From the NCBI GenBank assembly GCA_009869945.1, contig WIXG01000513.1, forward strand, positions 1 to 44,849: DNA of 44,849 nt, written 5' to 3'. The notes below the pieces were generated by a model. The model was not told where the DNA came from and did no database searches. It worked only from the letters and a program-made list of their open reading frames with translations. Shown here piece by piece: positions 35,421-44,720 of this stretch. The stretch is from Mesaphorura yosii (lineage: Eukaryota > Arthropoda > Collembola > Poduromorpha > Tullbergiidae). The position numbers and the translations under genes were made by a program. The number at the start of each line of letters is the position of its first letter. Position 1 is the stretch's first letter.

Positions 35421-36669
35421 AAACGATAACCAAATTAATTAGTCAATTATTTATGTAATTCAAATTTTTATAAAGTCCAAATATAAACAAGAAGACTTGA
35501 CTGAGAATGGAAGCAAAGATTTGAGTATGCATTAAGCTCCAGAAAATGCATGTCCGGGGTGGAATCAACAACCAGTCACCACACTCTCAGCATTTCCAAT
35601 TAGAAGAAATTCTCAACTACTTTTTCTACGTTATTTAAAGTTTACAAGTGTGAGATTCGAATTGGAAGGCTCACTTGGTGGCGAGGCGACAAAATTTCCG
35701 TTACATCAGCTTGTAAATATCAGAACTCAAATCGATCACCGTTCTTTCATGAAAGCACTGAACTGAACTTGACATTGGCAAAAAGTACCCTGAGATGCTG
35801 GGCTGGGCGGCGTTTGATTGGGTTGATTGGACATCAGTATTCGTAGTTCAGATGACATGAGACTTCGTAACGACAAAGACTGAAGAATTAACTGCACCAT
35901 TAAAGTTAAGCCACGACAGTCGAGAAAGGTTCTCTCAAGAGCAGCAACACGTGGGCAGAGCCACCAGCGGAAGAAACGGCCAAGGAGGACCAACAATTTG
36001 GGACAACAAGCAAAGAAAATCCAAGGCACTTTAATTAATTCGACGAGGCCCATTCGTTCTTTCGATCAAATTCACTTGGAGGATTTTGAATTGTAATTAG
36101 TGACTCTTCTTGTCCATGAAAACCCTGAGTGGGTTGGGATTTGTGATGTGCGCGCGCAACAATCGACAAAGAAAGTGACTGGACTACTGGCAATTAATAC
36201 TCTCCATATCTCTCAACCCTTCTCTTCTCCTCCATTGCAATAGAATCGACACCACCGTCATGAATGCACGAAGTGCTGAATGTGCTGATAATGCTGATGG
36301 ATGTCCGTGTTGTGCGTGCAGTTTTTTTAATTTGTACTGAATTTCGTATTCGTTATGGAATCGAAACCGAGCCACGGAGCCACCTTTGATTGAGCCGAAG
36401 ACAGAGACCGAAGCAAGATCTGATCTTTTCCGAAACCACCTTGTTTGAATCGTGCAGAGCAGCAACCAGCAACAGCAATTGATTAGGCTAGGAATCGATG
36501 GACATGAATTTGCGATTTGTACAAGTGATAAACTAAGAAATTAAATGGAGAAGGAACTCGGGACTGGTGTTGGTGTGATTTGGGACATTTGGATTGGATA
36601 TCTGGACCGGCATTTCGTTTTTTGGCTTCAACTCTGTTAATTTCCAATTCGATCATGCTGCCAGTTGAG
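35421..36669 (+). other. Probable 3' untranslated region of the Ser-rich gene
   Basis: It follows the TGA at 35418. The first 60 bases are AT-rich, with TATAAA and ATATAAA near 35469-35485 that could act as weak polyadenylation signals; no AATAAA occurs here. The remainder has only short ORFs, mainly on the minus strand (35736-36053, 36184-36465), with no recognisable content. Confidence 0.4.
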
Positions 36670-36754
36670 TCTTTCAACGACGAGCTATTATTTGCAATGA
36701 GGATGGCTTGAATGGAGATCAGAGTGGTGCCCCAACGCTCCACGAGTTGAAATG
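36670..36754 (+). CDS. Possible 85-bp alternative exon of the Ser-rich gene
   Basis: It ends at a strong donor (GAAATG then GTAAGTTAAT at 36755). An acceptor-like AG precedes 36670 (CCAGTTGAG), with a moderate pyrimidine tract upstream. If the donor at 35362 is used (phase 1), the frame runs open through this segment (including FQRRAIICNEDG and APTLHELK) and leaves in phase 2. That matches an open frame in the exon at 39866. It is phase-consistent but based on one weak acceptor. The same DNA is also open on the minus strand (36483-36776), so strand assignment is uncertain. An untranslated exon with a 3'UTR intron is the alternative. Confidence 0.25.
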
Positions 36755-39700
36755 GTAAGTTAATCTTCATTCTCAATCGCCTACATTTGAATAATGCTCA
36801 TTCAGTGCAGGCAGCAGCTCGCTGTGGCTGCAGTGAGGAAAAGTTTCAAAAGTTCAATCCTCAACGCTGGCTTGTGGTGATAAGATTAAACTGACCACAA
36901 GACTTGGTCTGGTTTAAATAACGTCATAACGTGTCTGTGTCCATCTGCAGTCATCTCGACCAGTATAGAGTTAAAGCTATAGAATGCTTCGTTTGTTATC
37001 TTTTACATTCTACTTCTTTCTGGACTGGTCAAAGTCAAATGAATGAAATCTGCTACAAACAACGACTGAATTGAATTCCTCACCTTTGGCATCTTGCGGC
37101 AGGCAAGCTATAGCTAGCAGGTATTTACGTAATAATTCATAGTCATACCAGAAATGAGAAACCGTGCCTCGTGCAGGTTAACCCTGAGCTCCGGTCTAGT
37201 CCGAAGTTAAATGTCGTAAGTTTTATTTAGACTAGAACTTTTATCCGTCTGGTCTCGGCAACTAGTCACGGAAAAGATCAAGCACTGGCATAGCTAATAG
37301 CTTGGCTTGACGATGGAGATAAGCAGCTGGCTGGAGACGTCGAGGTGGAGATTTGCCAAATGATTATGCCTGTTCACTGGCTGGTATTTTGCCTGATTCT
37401 ACAACTTTTTAATCGGTCCGGTCCACGAAAGGAAAATTGACCTAGTGCTGTGGTGAAATGGTTTTTGATTCGCTGCTCGCATGTTGCACGTGCTGCGCGT
37501 TGATCTTTACGCGTTAGACACTGATTACGATAGTTAGCGCGTAAGATCATAAGAGTTAATGGAAAACCTTGATATTCAAATCGACCTTGCGCCTTGCAGT
37601 TTCTTTATTTACATAAATATTCAATTATGGTTTTTTTGCCAACCAGCAGCTCTGACTAGGAGACAGTAGAGTACACCGCTTGGCTGTACACTGTACCTGC
37701 TGGAAATATTTCTTAAAGGACGTCTGCGTCTTGTGTCTTGAATCTGTCACCAAAAATTTTAATGTCATTTTTATTCTTACGACAATGATCCGTGGTTCTG
37801 AGCTCTGACTCATACTTTTGAGGCCCGAGTTTGACACTCGAGGCTCTCGAGACTCGACTTTATTGTCTGGTTTCTGGCATCGCATGAAATCGGCTCAAGC
37901 TAATCCCCACTCAGTCGGTCCCTGGCTGCGCGACGAGTTAGCTCGTTACTCGTTAACTGGTGATAATTTATTATACTGCGAGTCTGCTGTACTTGTGTGG
38001 ATGTTTGTCTCTGAGATTACATTAATAATGCCATGCCACGCCAGCCACATGCGTGCATGTTAATATCATACTTTTAAATTGCTATTTTGTCTAGACTTTA
38101 CGTAGCAGCGTCCTATCGAGAGTTCGAGCCCAAGCCTAAATTGCAGAGAAAGCTGTGGGCTTGGCTTGGTTAGCCTTGACAGCTGGCTGGCCTGAACAGT
38201 GAAAAATGAACGTATCCGTACTCTGTACTTCTGATGCAATAATTGTCAGCAGTGGGTTAACCACAAGATACGTACGTGTATTTCATGAATCATAATAATG
38301 GCAGATTGCAAATCGAAGTATTAAACACTTTTTGCATGCTACATCTTACGTAATCACATTCTAATGAAGCTCCGAGCCGAACTCCGCTGCTGCATTGCAC
38401 TTGGACTTGAACACGAAGATGCTAGTATCTAACGATACGACACGGGTTGATGAGACGTGAGAGGAGACGAGACAAACACGTGCGATGCTTGCCGCTGCTG
38501 CTTCGCCCGCCACGTAGCCACAGCCAGGTGGATTTGAATGCAATTAGTCCGTCGTCTCCTCGTCATCGCCACGCCAGACTCCAATCCAATGTTGCATTTC
38601 ACTTTGGATTATGACATAGCGAGACGATACGAGTCGAGTCGAGTCGTAGTCGTAGTCGAGTTTTGTCCGTTGCTCTTTTTCGTATCGCACTCATTAGCCA
38701 CAAGCTCAATTACGACTTGCGAACCGGTTTTTCTTATTTTTCTTAAAATCTTAATTTTAAACACATTACTCAAATAATGTGAAGAGCATGACTTGCCTTT
38801 GCCGTGCCTTGCTCTGCCAGCCGACCGGCGCACAGAATTTCTTGGTATCAGGATACGTTGCACTCGGTCTTGGGTCTTGGCTTTTTGGTCTGCCAGCCTC
38901 GGAAGGTTTGCACCTCGCGCATTGGCAAATTGCAAATGTCTGCTTGTCTACTGGCTTCATCTTGCAATGGTCGTAATAAATGCGCAATTCATGTCTTTCC
39001 ATTTTCGTCAAATTTCGAATTTAATCTACCCTTTTCTTGTTCAAGGCGCTGGTTTTTGCATTTTTTAATTCGAGCAACACAGTTGGATATCGGGCTTGCT
39101 CATAAAAAATCTTCCTTCCTGTTCGTGTGGATGAATTTTAATTAGCACTGCATCAGTCTTAGATCAGTATCATTTTCGTCGGCTGCTTGGGATTGCAGTT
39201 TAGAATTGGAATCTGGTCCTTCTTTTAACTTTAACTTTCCCAGCATTGAGCTTTGCATTCACCCTGGCTTTTTAATAAGTCTCGTGCGCTCGTGCCTGAG
39301 CAGTAGTTGGCGATTTGCGCTTGCGCTCTATCGCAAATGGTGGTTTATCGTTATGTAAATCTTTTACGCTACGCACCTGCACGAGAGTAAGTGAACAATA
39401 ATTAAATCTGTGCTTACTCTGGCTAGACTGGCAAACGAGACAGAGTCTCACTCAAGATGAGTCCAAACTGCAGTGTACCTCAACAATTTTTATTTTATGG
39501 TTTAGAAAAACAAAGAAATAATTGTCCATGTTTTAATTAATAGTTTCCCTCTTCGTTCTTGTTAAGAATTAATTGCTACTTATTTAACCGGGTTCGAACC
39601 GACTGAACCTCAGCAATTGCCGTTGCCGCCCTCATAAAAAGACTGCAAAGTACTTTCGGATTGCGTATATGCAAGAAGCCAGTTGTCGGATTACCATGGA

Positions 39701-39865
39701 TCATGTCATGTCCTCGCGTGTCTAATTAAAAACAGCAACTAGAAATGATTTACTGCCATGAGAAATGATTTATAGCACTGATTGAGCATTCTTCAGATTT
39801 GCTTTATACACGTTGCGTGTAAGTTTGCTGTAAGACTTAATTAAGTTATTCTTCTTTCTTTGCAG
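36755..39865 (+). other. Putative 3.1-kb intron before the final exon
   Basis: It starts with GTAAGTTAATC and ends with a textbook acceptor (ATTCTTCTTTCTTTGCAG). The interior contains only short ORFs, a GAGTC/GTAGTC quasi-repeat at 38631-38660 and TTGGC-type low-complexity runs. Clusters of overlapping ORFs on both strands at 38793-39145 give no family-like peptide. Confidence 0.4.
38631..38660 (+). repeat. GAGTC / GTAGTC simple repeat
   Basis: Three tandem GAGTC units followed by degenerate GTAGTC units, ending GAG. It is the most compact example of the GAGTCG-type quasi-repeat that pervades the window. Confidence 0.8.
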
Positions 39866-40270
39866 GCTGTTTGAAGTTTGGAACGACGAGCGGACCTCAA
39901 GAAGGAATTTACTCCGTTGTTATTCACCTCCTCACAATTCTTTTGTGTTTTACATACCCAAATTAGTGAAATTAGCCTAGCACAATTATAGATTTATATT
40001 TTTTAAACATGATGAACTCGACAACTCCAAATTAACTGAACTGAGAACGAAATGTTGTGTATACAAATAGTATTTATCAAATCTTGCTTTCAAAAACCAA
40101 AGGAGACGAAGGCTTTGAATCAAATACGGGAAGATTGAGGGATTGGAATTACTGCGAAGGATGGTTTTAGACTTTCGTTAAGCCTAAGTTTTATAATGTA
40201 TATATGTAAGGTCTATTACTAACCATGTATTGTAAACTATAAATAAATTGTATATACCTAGAGAGAGAGT
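39866..40270 (+). other. Probable terminal exon with polyadenylation signal
   Basis: It begins right after a strong acceptor and becomes very AT-rich, as 3' untranslated DNA often does. AATAAA is present at 40242-40247. Two frames are open at its 5' end. One (phase 2 entry) reads LFEVWNDERTSRRNLL and onward to TAG at 39978-39980. The other (phase 1 entry, directly from a donor at 35362) reads to TAG 39964-39966 with a hydrophobic tail (YSVVIHLLTILLCFTY). Which, if either, is translated depends on the upstream splice. The exon end is approximate, set about 20 bases after the signal. Confidence 0.45.
40242..40247 (+). terminator. Polyadenylation signal AATAAA
   Basis: Canonical hexamer within TATAAATAAATTG, followed by TG/TA-rich sequence. 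It lies about 380 bases after the acceptor at 39865 and is the best candidate 3' end for a plus-strand transcript of the Ser-rich gene. Confidence 0.5.
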
Positions 40271-40974
40271 TTTTAGATAAATATTTATATATTATTGCTG
40301 TTGAATTAATACAGTACTAATTATTGATGTACATGTGATTTTAAAAGGTAAACTATTCATAGCAGCCTAGATTTTTGTAATACGTGTTTCATTCTCTTTG
40401 CAAACCTCTTTGCTGGATTTAAGATTATAAGTTAGAGCTTTAAGCCAAGATAAACCTATAGTTAAGTACGAGGCGAGAGAAATCATCATATTTATTACTG
40501 TTGCTGAAACAGGCTGACAGGAAACTGGACTTGACTGCATATTATAATTTATTACGTTTTAGTTGTTACTGAAAATTATTGCATTCAGAGGTGTTTAGTC
40601 TGATGTCATGAAGTGAGAGAGAAATCATCCAAAAATCTTTATTCTTTCTTCTGTATCCATTTCGATTTCGCATTCTCAGTTCAACCAATAAACTACTTTA
40701 ATTAGCACTGAACTGCAGGATGATGAGATGATAAGCATGATTAAGATAATTACCAACATAAGTTTAAGCAGCCATACGTGTAAGAGAAAAAGTACGCCGC
40801 TGCGACGATTACGACTTTGTTTTGCTACATAAATGATATGATTTTTCGAATCTTGTGTACATGAATTGCGAAACTGCAAGCATTGTACTGCTACTGCAAT
40901 GAAACAAATGCGAATCCTACCACAAGGATGACAGCAAAAATTAAAAAATAAAACTGAAAAAAATATTATAATGA
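40271..40974. other. AT-rich intergenic stretch
   Basis: Follows the AATAAA signal. AT-rich, with a few further A-rich runs (near 40940-40970). A single 67-codon minus ORF (40676-40879) has a hydrophobic Leu/Ile/Val segment but looks like chance in AT-rich DNA. No gene is supported. Confidence 0.45.
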
Positions 40975-40983
40975 AATTCCGAA

Positions 40984-41481
40984 TTGTATGTAGCTCATTT
41001 TACTTACGGGCGTTCACAATCACCGAAATCTCAGGCAGAGAGCAGCGCACCTTTTATTATTGATTTATACGGCTTCCATTCAGAAAAATCCGGTTTTGGT
41101 CGAGGTTCAAGACTCTCGTGTGGTTTGGTTCCAGACTCAGACGGCGCAGACAGACTTCATATTTACATGCTGCGGGATAGCCCGTCGCGAAGCAGTGGAG
41201 GGAAGTCAAGCCGGAACTCGGCGTCTCGGGTTTTAGGAACGGAACCAAGAACGGGAAAATTTCATTGCTGCGTTGCATGTCGACAGACCGTATGCCTGCA
41301 AGAAGAGCGAAGAAATGAGTTCCCAGGCTCGCTCAACCTGAAACGTTGCATTTCACGTCTGCTCAAGCATTGTGCTTTTGTGCTTTCGACTTTCTCCATT
41401 TTTGATACATTGCTTTCAGTTTTGAAAAGAACAACAGCTAGCGGTAAGGCAAATTCAGATGTGCAGCAAGTTTCGAGGTGA
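40984..41481 (+). CDS. Hypothetical ORF with a Cys cluster, up to 165 codons
   Basis: The frame is open from 40975 to TGA 41479-41481. The first ATG is at about 41167, giving roughly 104 residues; the upstream part has no ATG and would need splicing. The N-terminal part is Ser/Gly/Arg-rich (SFRGRGSR-like and SPSRSSGGKSSRNSASR). It is followed by a Cys-rich patch (FHCCVACRQTVCLQ), then a basic/hydrophobic helix-like stretch (CISRLLKHCAFVLSTFSIF). A donor-like GCG/GTAAGG at 41444 and an acceptor-like CATTGCTTTCAG ending at 41419 lie inside the frame. A 24-base microexon or an exon ending at 41443 is therefore conceivable. No family is recognised. Codon use is reasonably coding-like. Confidence 0.27.
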   Translation: MYVAHFTYGRSQSPKSQAESSAPFIIDLYGFHSEKSGFGRGSRLSCGLVPDSDGADRLHIYMLRDSPSRSSGGKSSRNSASRVLGTEPRTGKFHCCVACRQTVCLQEERRNEFPGSLNLKRCISRLLKHCAFVLSTFSIFDTLLSVLKRTTASGKANSDVQQVSR

Positions 41482-43622
41482 CATTTACTTGCTGATGCGC
41501 AATATTTACTTTTGCACTAGTAAATGTGGTGAGAAACCCGATCCCAAAACCCAGACGGAATGTACACAACTGCAGTGTAACCGTGCCTATTTTTATTATG
41601 TCTGATGCAAAACTCGTCCCGAAAACAACAAGCAACAAAAGCTTTGCTTTAAGCATCATGCAGGATTCTTGGAACTGGGATGAAATCATGAAATCCTAAA
41701 AATGCTGCTACTGCTGGGAAACGGAGAGAAAAGCAGCACACGTCTCTACTCTTAAGTCTCGAGTCCCGCCGTCTCAATGCAACCGACGGCGGATCCGGAT
41801 CTTAAAGCCCTGAGAGCCAGCCGAGAGTCGACACTCGACAGTTTGCTCGAGTTTCAATTACAAGACGAGTTTCCAAGAAGTTCCGCGCCATGAAATTAAT
41901 ACCGAGCTGAGACGGCACGGCGGACGGCCGCTTTGTTCTCCTCTCTGACGCAGACTTCTTCAGACGTTGAGAGGGCTTAAATAAATTTGTGAGATCGCTT
42001 TAAATGTCTGCAGTGAAAAATTTAATATCTGCTCTGCATACTGCCTATCTAGTAAATGCCGTACGCGATCGCGAAATATGAGCCTCATACATTTGACTGT
42101 TACACTTGCTGCTGATGCCTGCTGGCCTGAGACTGCCGCCGAGACTTGGACCGACACCAAGAAAAGAGGCACCTGAACGAATCAATGCGGATCCCGGTTT
42201 TTGCTTTTTCTGTCGAAATGCAGTAATGCAGTCAAACTCGAAAATCGAATCCAGCGCTGTCGATTTGCGGACAGATTTGCTGGTGTGATTTTGGCTTCCA
42301 TCGCACGAAGCAAGCAAGACATTTGTGCATTAGGCAGCACAGAATGCGAATGTATGACAGTGATTATCATAAAAATTGATGTCTTGCGACAGAGCTTTCG
42401 AGATTCCGGCGAAAAAGTACGAGGCGGCCGGAATTCTTCACAAGATGTAAAATATCAACATCAACGCAAACTGCAAACAATCCCAAAACCTCAAAAAACC
42501 ATTGCCATTTTATGTATGCGTGCCCGCGCGCTGCATCACGCCTTAACTCACTCAGCCACTCCACTTTACGTCAGCAGGCAAGCCAAGCGCCCGCCGCCGC
42601 CAAGCCAGCGACGCAGTGAAGTATATCACATTTGCATAGTGGCATGCTCGACGACAGAGTGTTTTGTCTGCGACTACGAATGCTCTCAGATTCGTCTTCG
42701 TTTCGAGTAGGGTTGATTGAAAAACGAAACGAAACTAAGCACGAGAAACATAAAAGTGCAATTGTCAAGTTTAAAATTAATTCATGCCTGCCTGGCCGGC
42801 GCGGCGCTTTCAGTGTTGACACTGATGTTGATGCTGTTGCTCGAAATCTCATCTCTCGTGGCCTGTCTCATTTTTTAGTCATTTCTCCGTGCGCACGGCA
42901 AACAGAACCAAACGGCTTGGCTTGGCTGGCTTTGTGTTTGTGACTGCCTTGGCTTTGGCTTGGCTTGTGCCCAATCTCGGCCTGACTGAATTTCGTTATT
43001 GTGGTATGGAACAAACAAAAAACAAAATTCCTTCGTTCTCGGTTCTCATTCGCAATTCCCCTGAGAATTGAATTGTGGCTTCTCATTAAATAATTGCATT
43101 ATTTTTCATTTCGATGCTACTGCTGCTACTTTCGCTTGCGTCCCTGTTATTTCGTCGCAGATTGCATTCTAATACGCTCTATCTAATCATGTCCTTTTCT
43201 CAGTTGATATGCGACAAGACATGAATGAATTCTATTTTTAATTAAAGGTTTGGTCTCCTGACTCAGACGAGGCTAAAAATAGGCTGGTAAGAAGAACCAA
43301 CAACCAGCCGGCTGCTGTCTTGATACTGAAATTTGGTCTGGTCGCATTTTGCAGTTCACATGCCTGAGCAAAGTTCCGATTAAAATCGTGGCACAAGCCC
43401 TCAGCTTAATGTTTGACAGGCTGCAGACTGCAAATTCCGATTCACGCATCGATCAAACTGCATTGCATGCTTTTACATTTTAGCTAAGGAATGTTCACAG
43501 TGAAAATGGAATTTGTGTTCTGTATTGATTACGGACAGACGGACAAATGCAAACTTTCTTGTGTTGTTTGTCTGCGACGCGAACGTGAGCGCGAATTGTA
43601 GCCATTTTCATTTAGCTTTCCA
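41482..43622. other. Gene-poor stretch upstream of the second gene start
   Basis: It contains a 169-codon open frame at 42201-42710 (plus) that begins with a non-ATG codon and whose first ATG comes about 50 codons in. Its peptide shows no family features, so I do not call it a gene. TTGGC-type repeats occur at 42915-42966. The stretch ends in a good acceptor (TTTCATTTAGCTTTCCAG), implying an untranslated exon upstream. Confidence 0.4.
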
Positions 43623-43966
43623 GAGCTGGCTGGAGCTATAGTGGCAGTAGAAGGCAGCGGAGCAGAGTAAAGCGGGATCATGGATTCTTCGTCGTCCTTA
43701 CCAACGGCTCAGCATCTGAACTCGGGCACGACCACGTACGCAAACGTTGAAAGGTCAAAGGTGCTTTCGATTTCCAGGAAATCTGGAAATGGACAATGGC
43801 GAGCTCCTACGCAAGGCCAGCGAAATGAGATCGAGACCGTATGCGTACGACAAAAGAAGCAAAAACAACCGACCCAGTCAGCGTCAGCAACAGCACCACT
43901 GGTGAAAACTTTTGAGACAGGAACTCTGAAGCCTTCAGAATTCACCGTTGAGGCCGACACAGTTTG
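43623..43966 (+). CDS. First coding exon of a second plus-strand gene, unknown product
   Basis: The exon lies between an acceptor (GCTTTCCAG, ending 43622) and a strong donor (GTTTG then GTAAGTC at 43967). The first 57 bases are untranslated, with an in-frame TAA at 43668. The coding start is ATG 43680 (context GGATCATGG). It encodes 95 residues plus two bases: a Ser-rich N-terminus, then a basic segment (ERSKVLSISRKSGNGQWR), a Lys/Gln-rich stretch (RQKKQKQPTQS), and an ordered-looking end (TFETGTLKPSEFTVEADTV). Codon use is coding-like. No signal peptide or domain is recognised. The phase-2 exit requires a downstream exon; a candidate lies at 44042. Confidence 0.5.
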
Positions 43967-44041
43967 GTAAGTCTCGGTACGAGGAACAGTCGATTGGAAG
44001 GCCAAAAGCTTCGAGTAGTTTCAAGACAGATTCTCGTTCAG

Positions 44042-44219
44042 CTCGGTTAACTTTTTATTGAGCATCGTACTCTTCGTAATTAATGTGAAATCTTTTCGCT
44101 GCGCCGCGTCGCGTCTCGCCACCGAGCTCGAGTTGAAGCAGAAGTCTTTCATTTGCGCCCGTCACGGCGTGCTTTTAAGACGAGAGGGCAGACGACGGCA
44201 GCGATTTGTTATTTTGTGA
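44042..44219 (+). CDS. Possible second, terminal exon with membrane segment
   Basis: An acceptor-like AGATTCTCGTTCAG ends at 44041, giving a 75-base intron from the donor at 43967. Spliced in phase 2, the join makes TGC (Cys) and the frame stays open for 58 more codons to TGA 44217-44219. The peptide starts with a hydrophobic, probably membrane-spanning stretch (SVNFLLSIVLFVINV), followed by a Cys/Arg-rich basic tail (RLATELELKQKSF, then LLRREGRRRQR). The total protein would be 154 residues. The polypyrimidine tract is weak, so the real next exon may lie beyond the window. The minus strand is also open here. Confidence 0.3.
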
Positions 44220-44674
44220 GCGACAAGAAAAGGGTTCTTCGTCCTGCTGTCGAGTAGCACGAAGAAACAGTTTAAAGCCTTTCTACTATCCAATCGACTT
44301 GATCTGAGTAGTAGCAGCCAGCCAGCCATGGTCCGACAGAGAGAAAAATGGGATTTACAATTTAGCACTTTTCTTTTGTGCTGTGCTCTGTGCTTTCTTT
44401 TCACCACCGAGAAAATCGGATTCGTAGCGAAAGCGATGTGTAATCCAATATATTTGGTAATATTTTTATTTGTGTCATCCGGAACAGGAAGGACGTGGTT
44501 CGACATGAGAAACGTTTGATTAAATTGTGGGCTTGGAAATGGGATTTTCTGGTTTCCAATAAAAATCATCCAGTAGTAACGAAAGCAAGTCAGGCCGCCC
44601 TCAACATTCAAAATCGGTCCAAATTTCCTGATGTAAGTGAAAGCATTTGTCGTACAGGAAGCTAAGCTTTTCAA
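44162..44674 (-). CDS. Hypothetical minus-strand ORF next to the right TIR
   Basis: A 170-codon open frame reading inward from just inside the right TIR. It begins with a non-ATG codon; the first ATG is about 36 codons in (MIFIGNQKIPFPSPQFNQTF). It has mixed ordered segments (KFGPILNVEGGLTCFRYYW, TKYIGLHIAFATNPIFSVV) and a basic, Leu-rich C-terminal half. The position is what a transposon ORF would have, but no catalytic or DNA-binding motif is visible and the length is too short for a transposase. It overlaps the possible plus-strand exon 44042-44219, so at most one of the two is likely to be real. Confidence 0.22.
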   Translation of the reverse strand: MKSLASCTTNAFTYIRKFGPILNVEGGLTCFRYYWMIFIGNQKIPFPSPQFNQTFLMSNHVLPVPDDTNKNITKYIGLHIAFATNPIFSVVKRKHRAQHKRKVLNCKSHFSLCRTMAGWLLLLRSSRLDSRKALNCFFVLLDSRTKNPFLVAHKITNRCRRLPSRLKSTP

Positions 44675-44720
44675 ATTTCGATGTGCTCGATTAGATTTTA
44701 TATCGTAGTCGTAGTCGCAG

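Noticed and set aside
39591..39600. GGTTCGAACC resembling a tRNA B box
   Set aside because: No A box or cloverleaf could be found upstream at tRNA spacing.
42201..42710. 169-codon plus-strand open frame
   Set aside because: It starts with TTG, its first ATG is about 50 codons in, and no domain or framing splice sites are seen; this length can arise by chance in a window this size.
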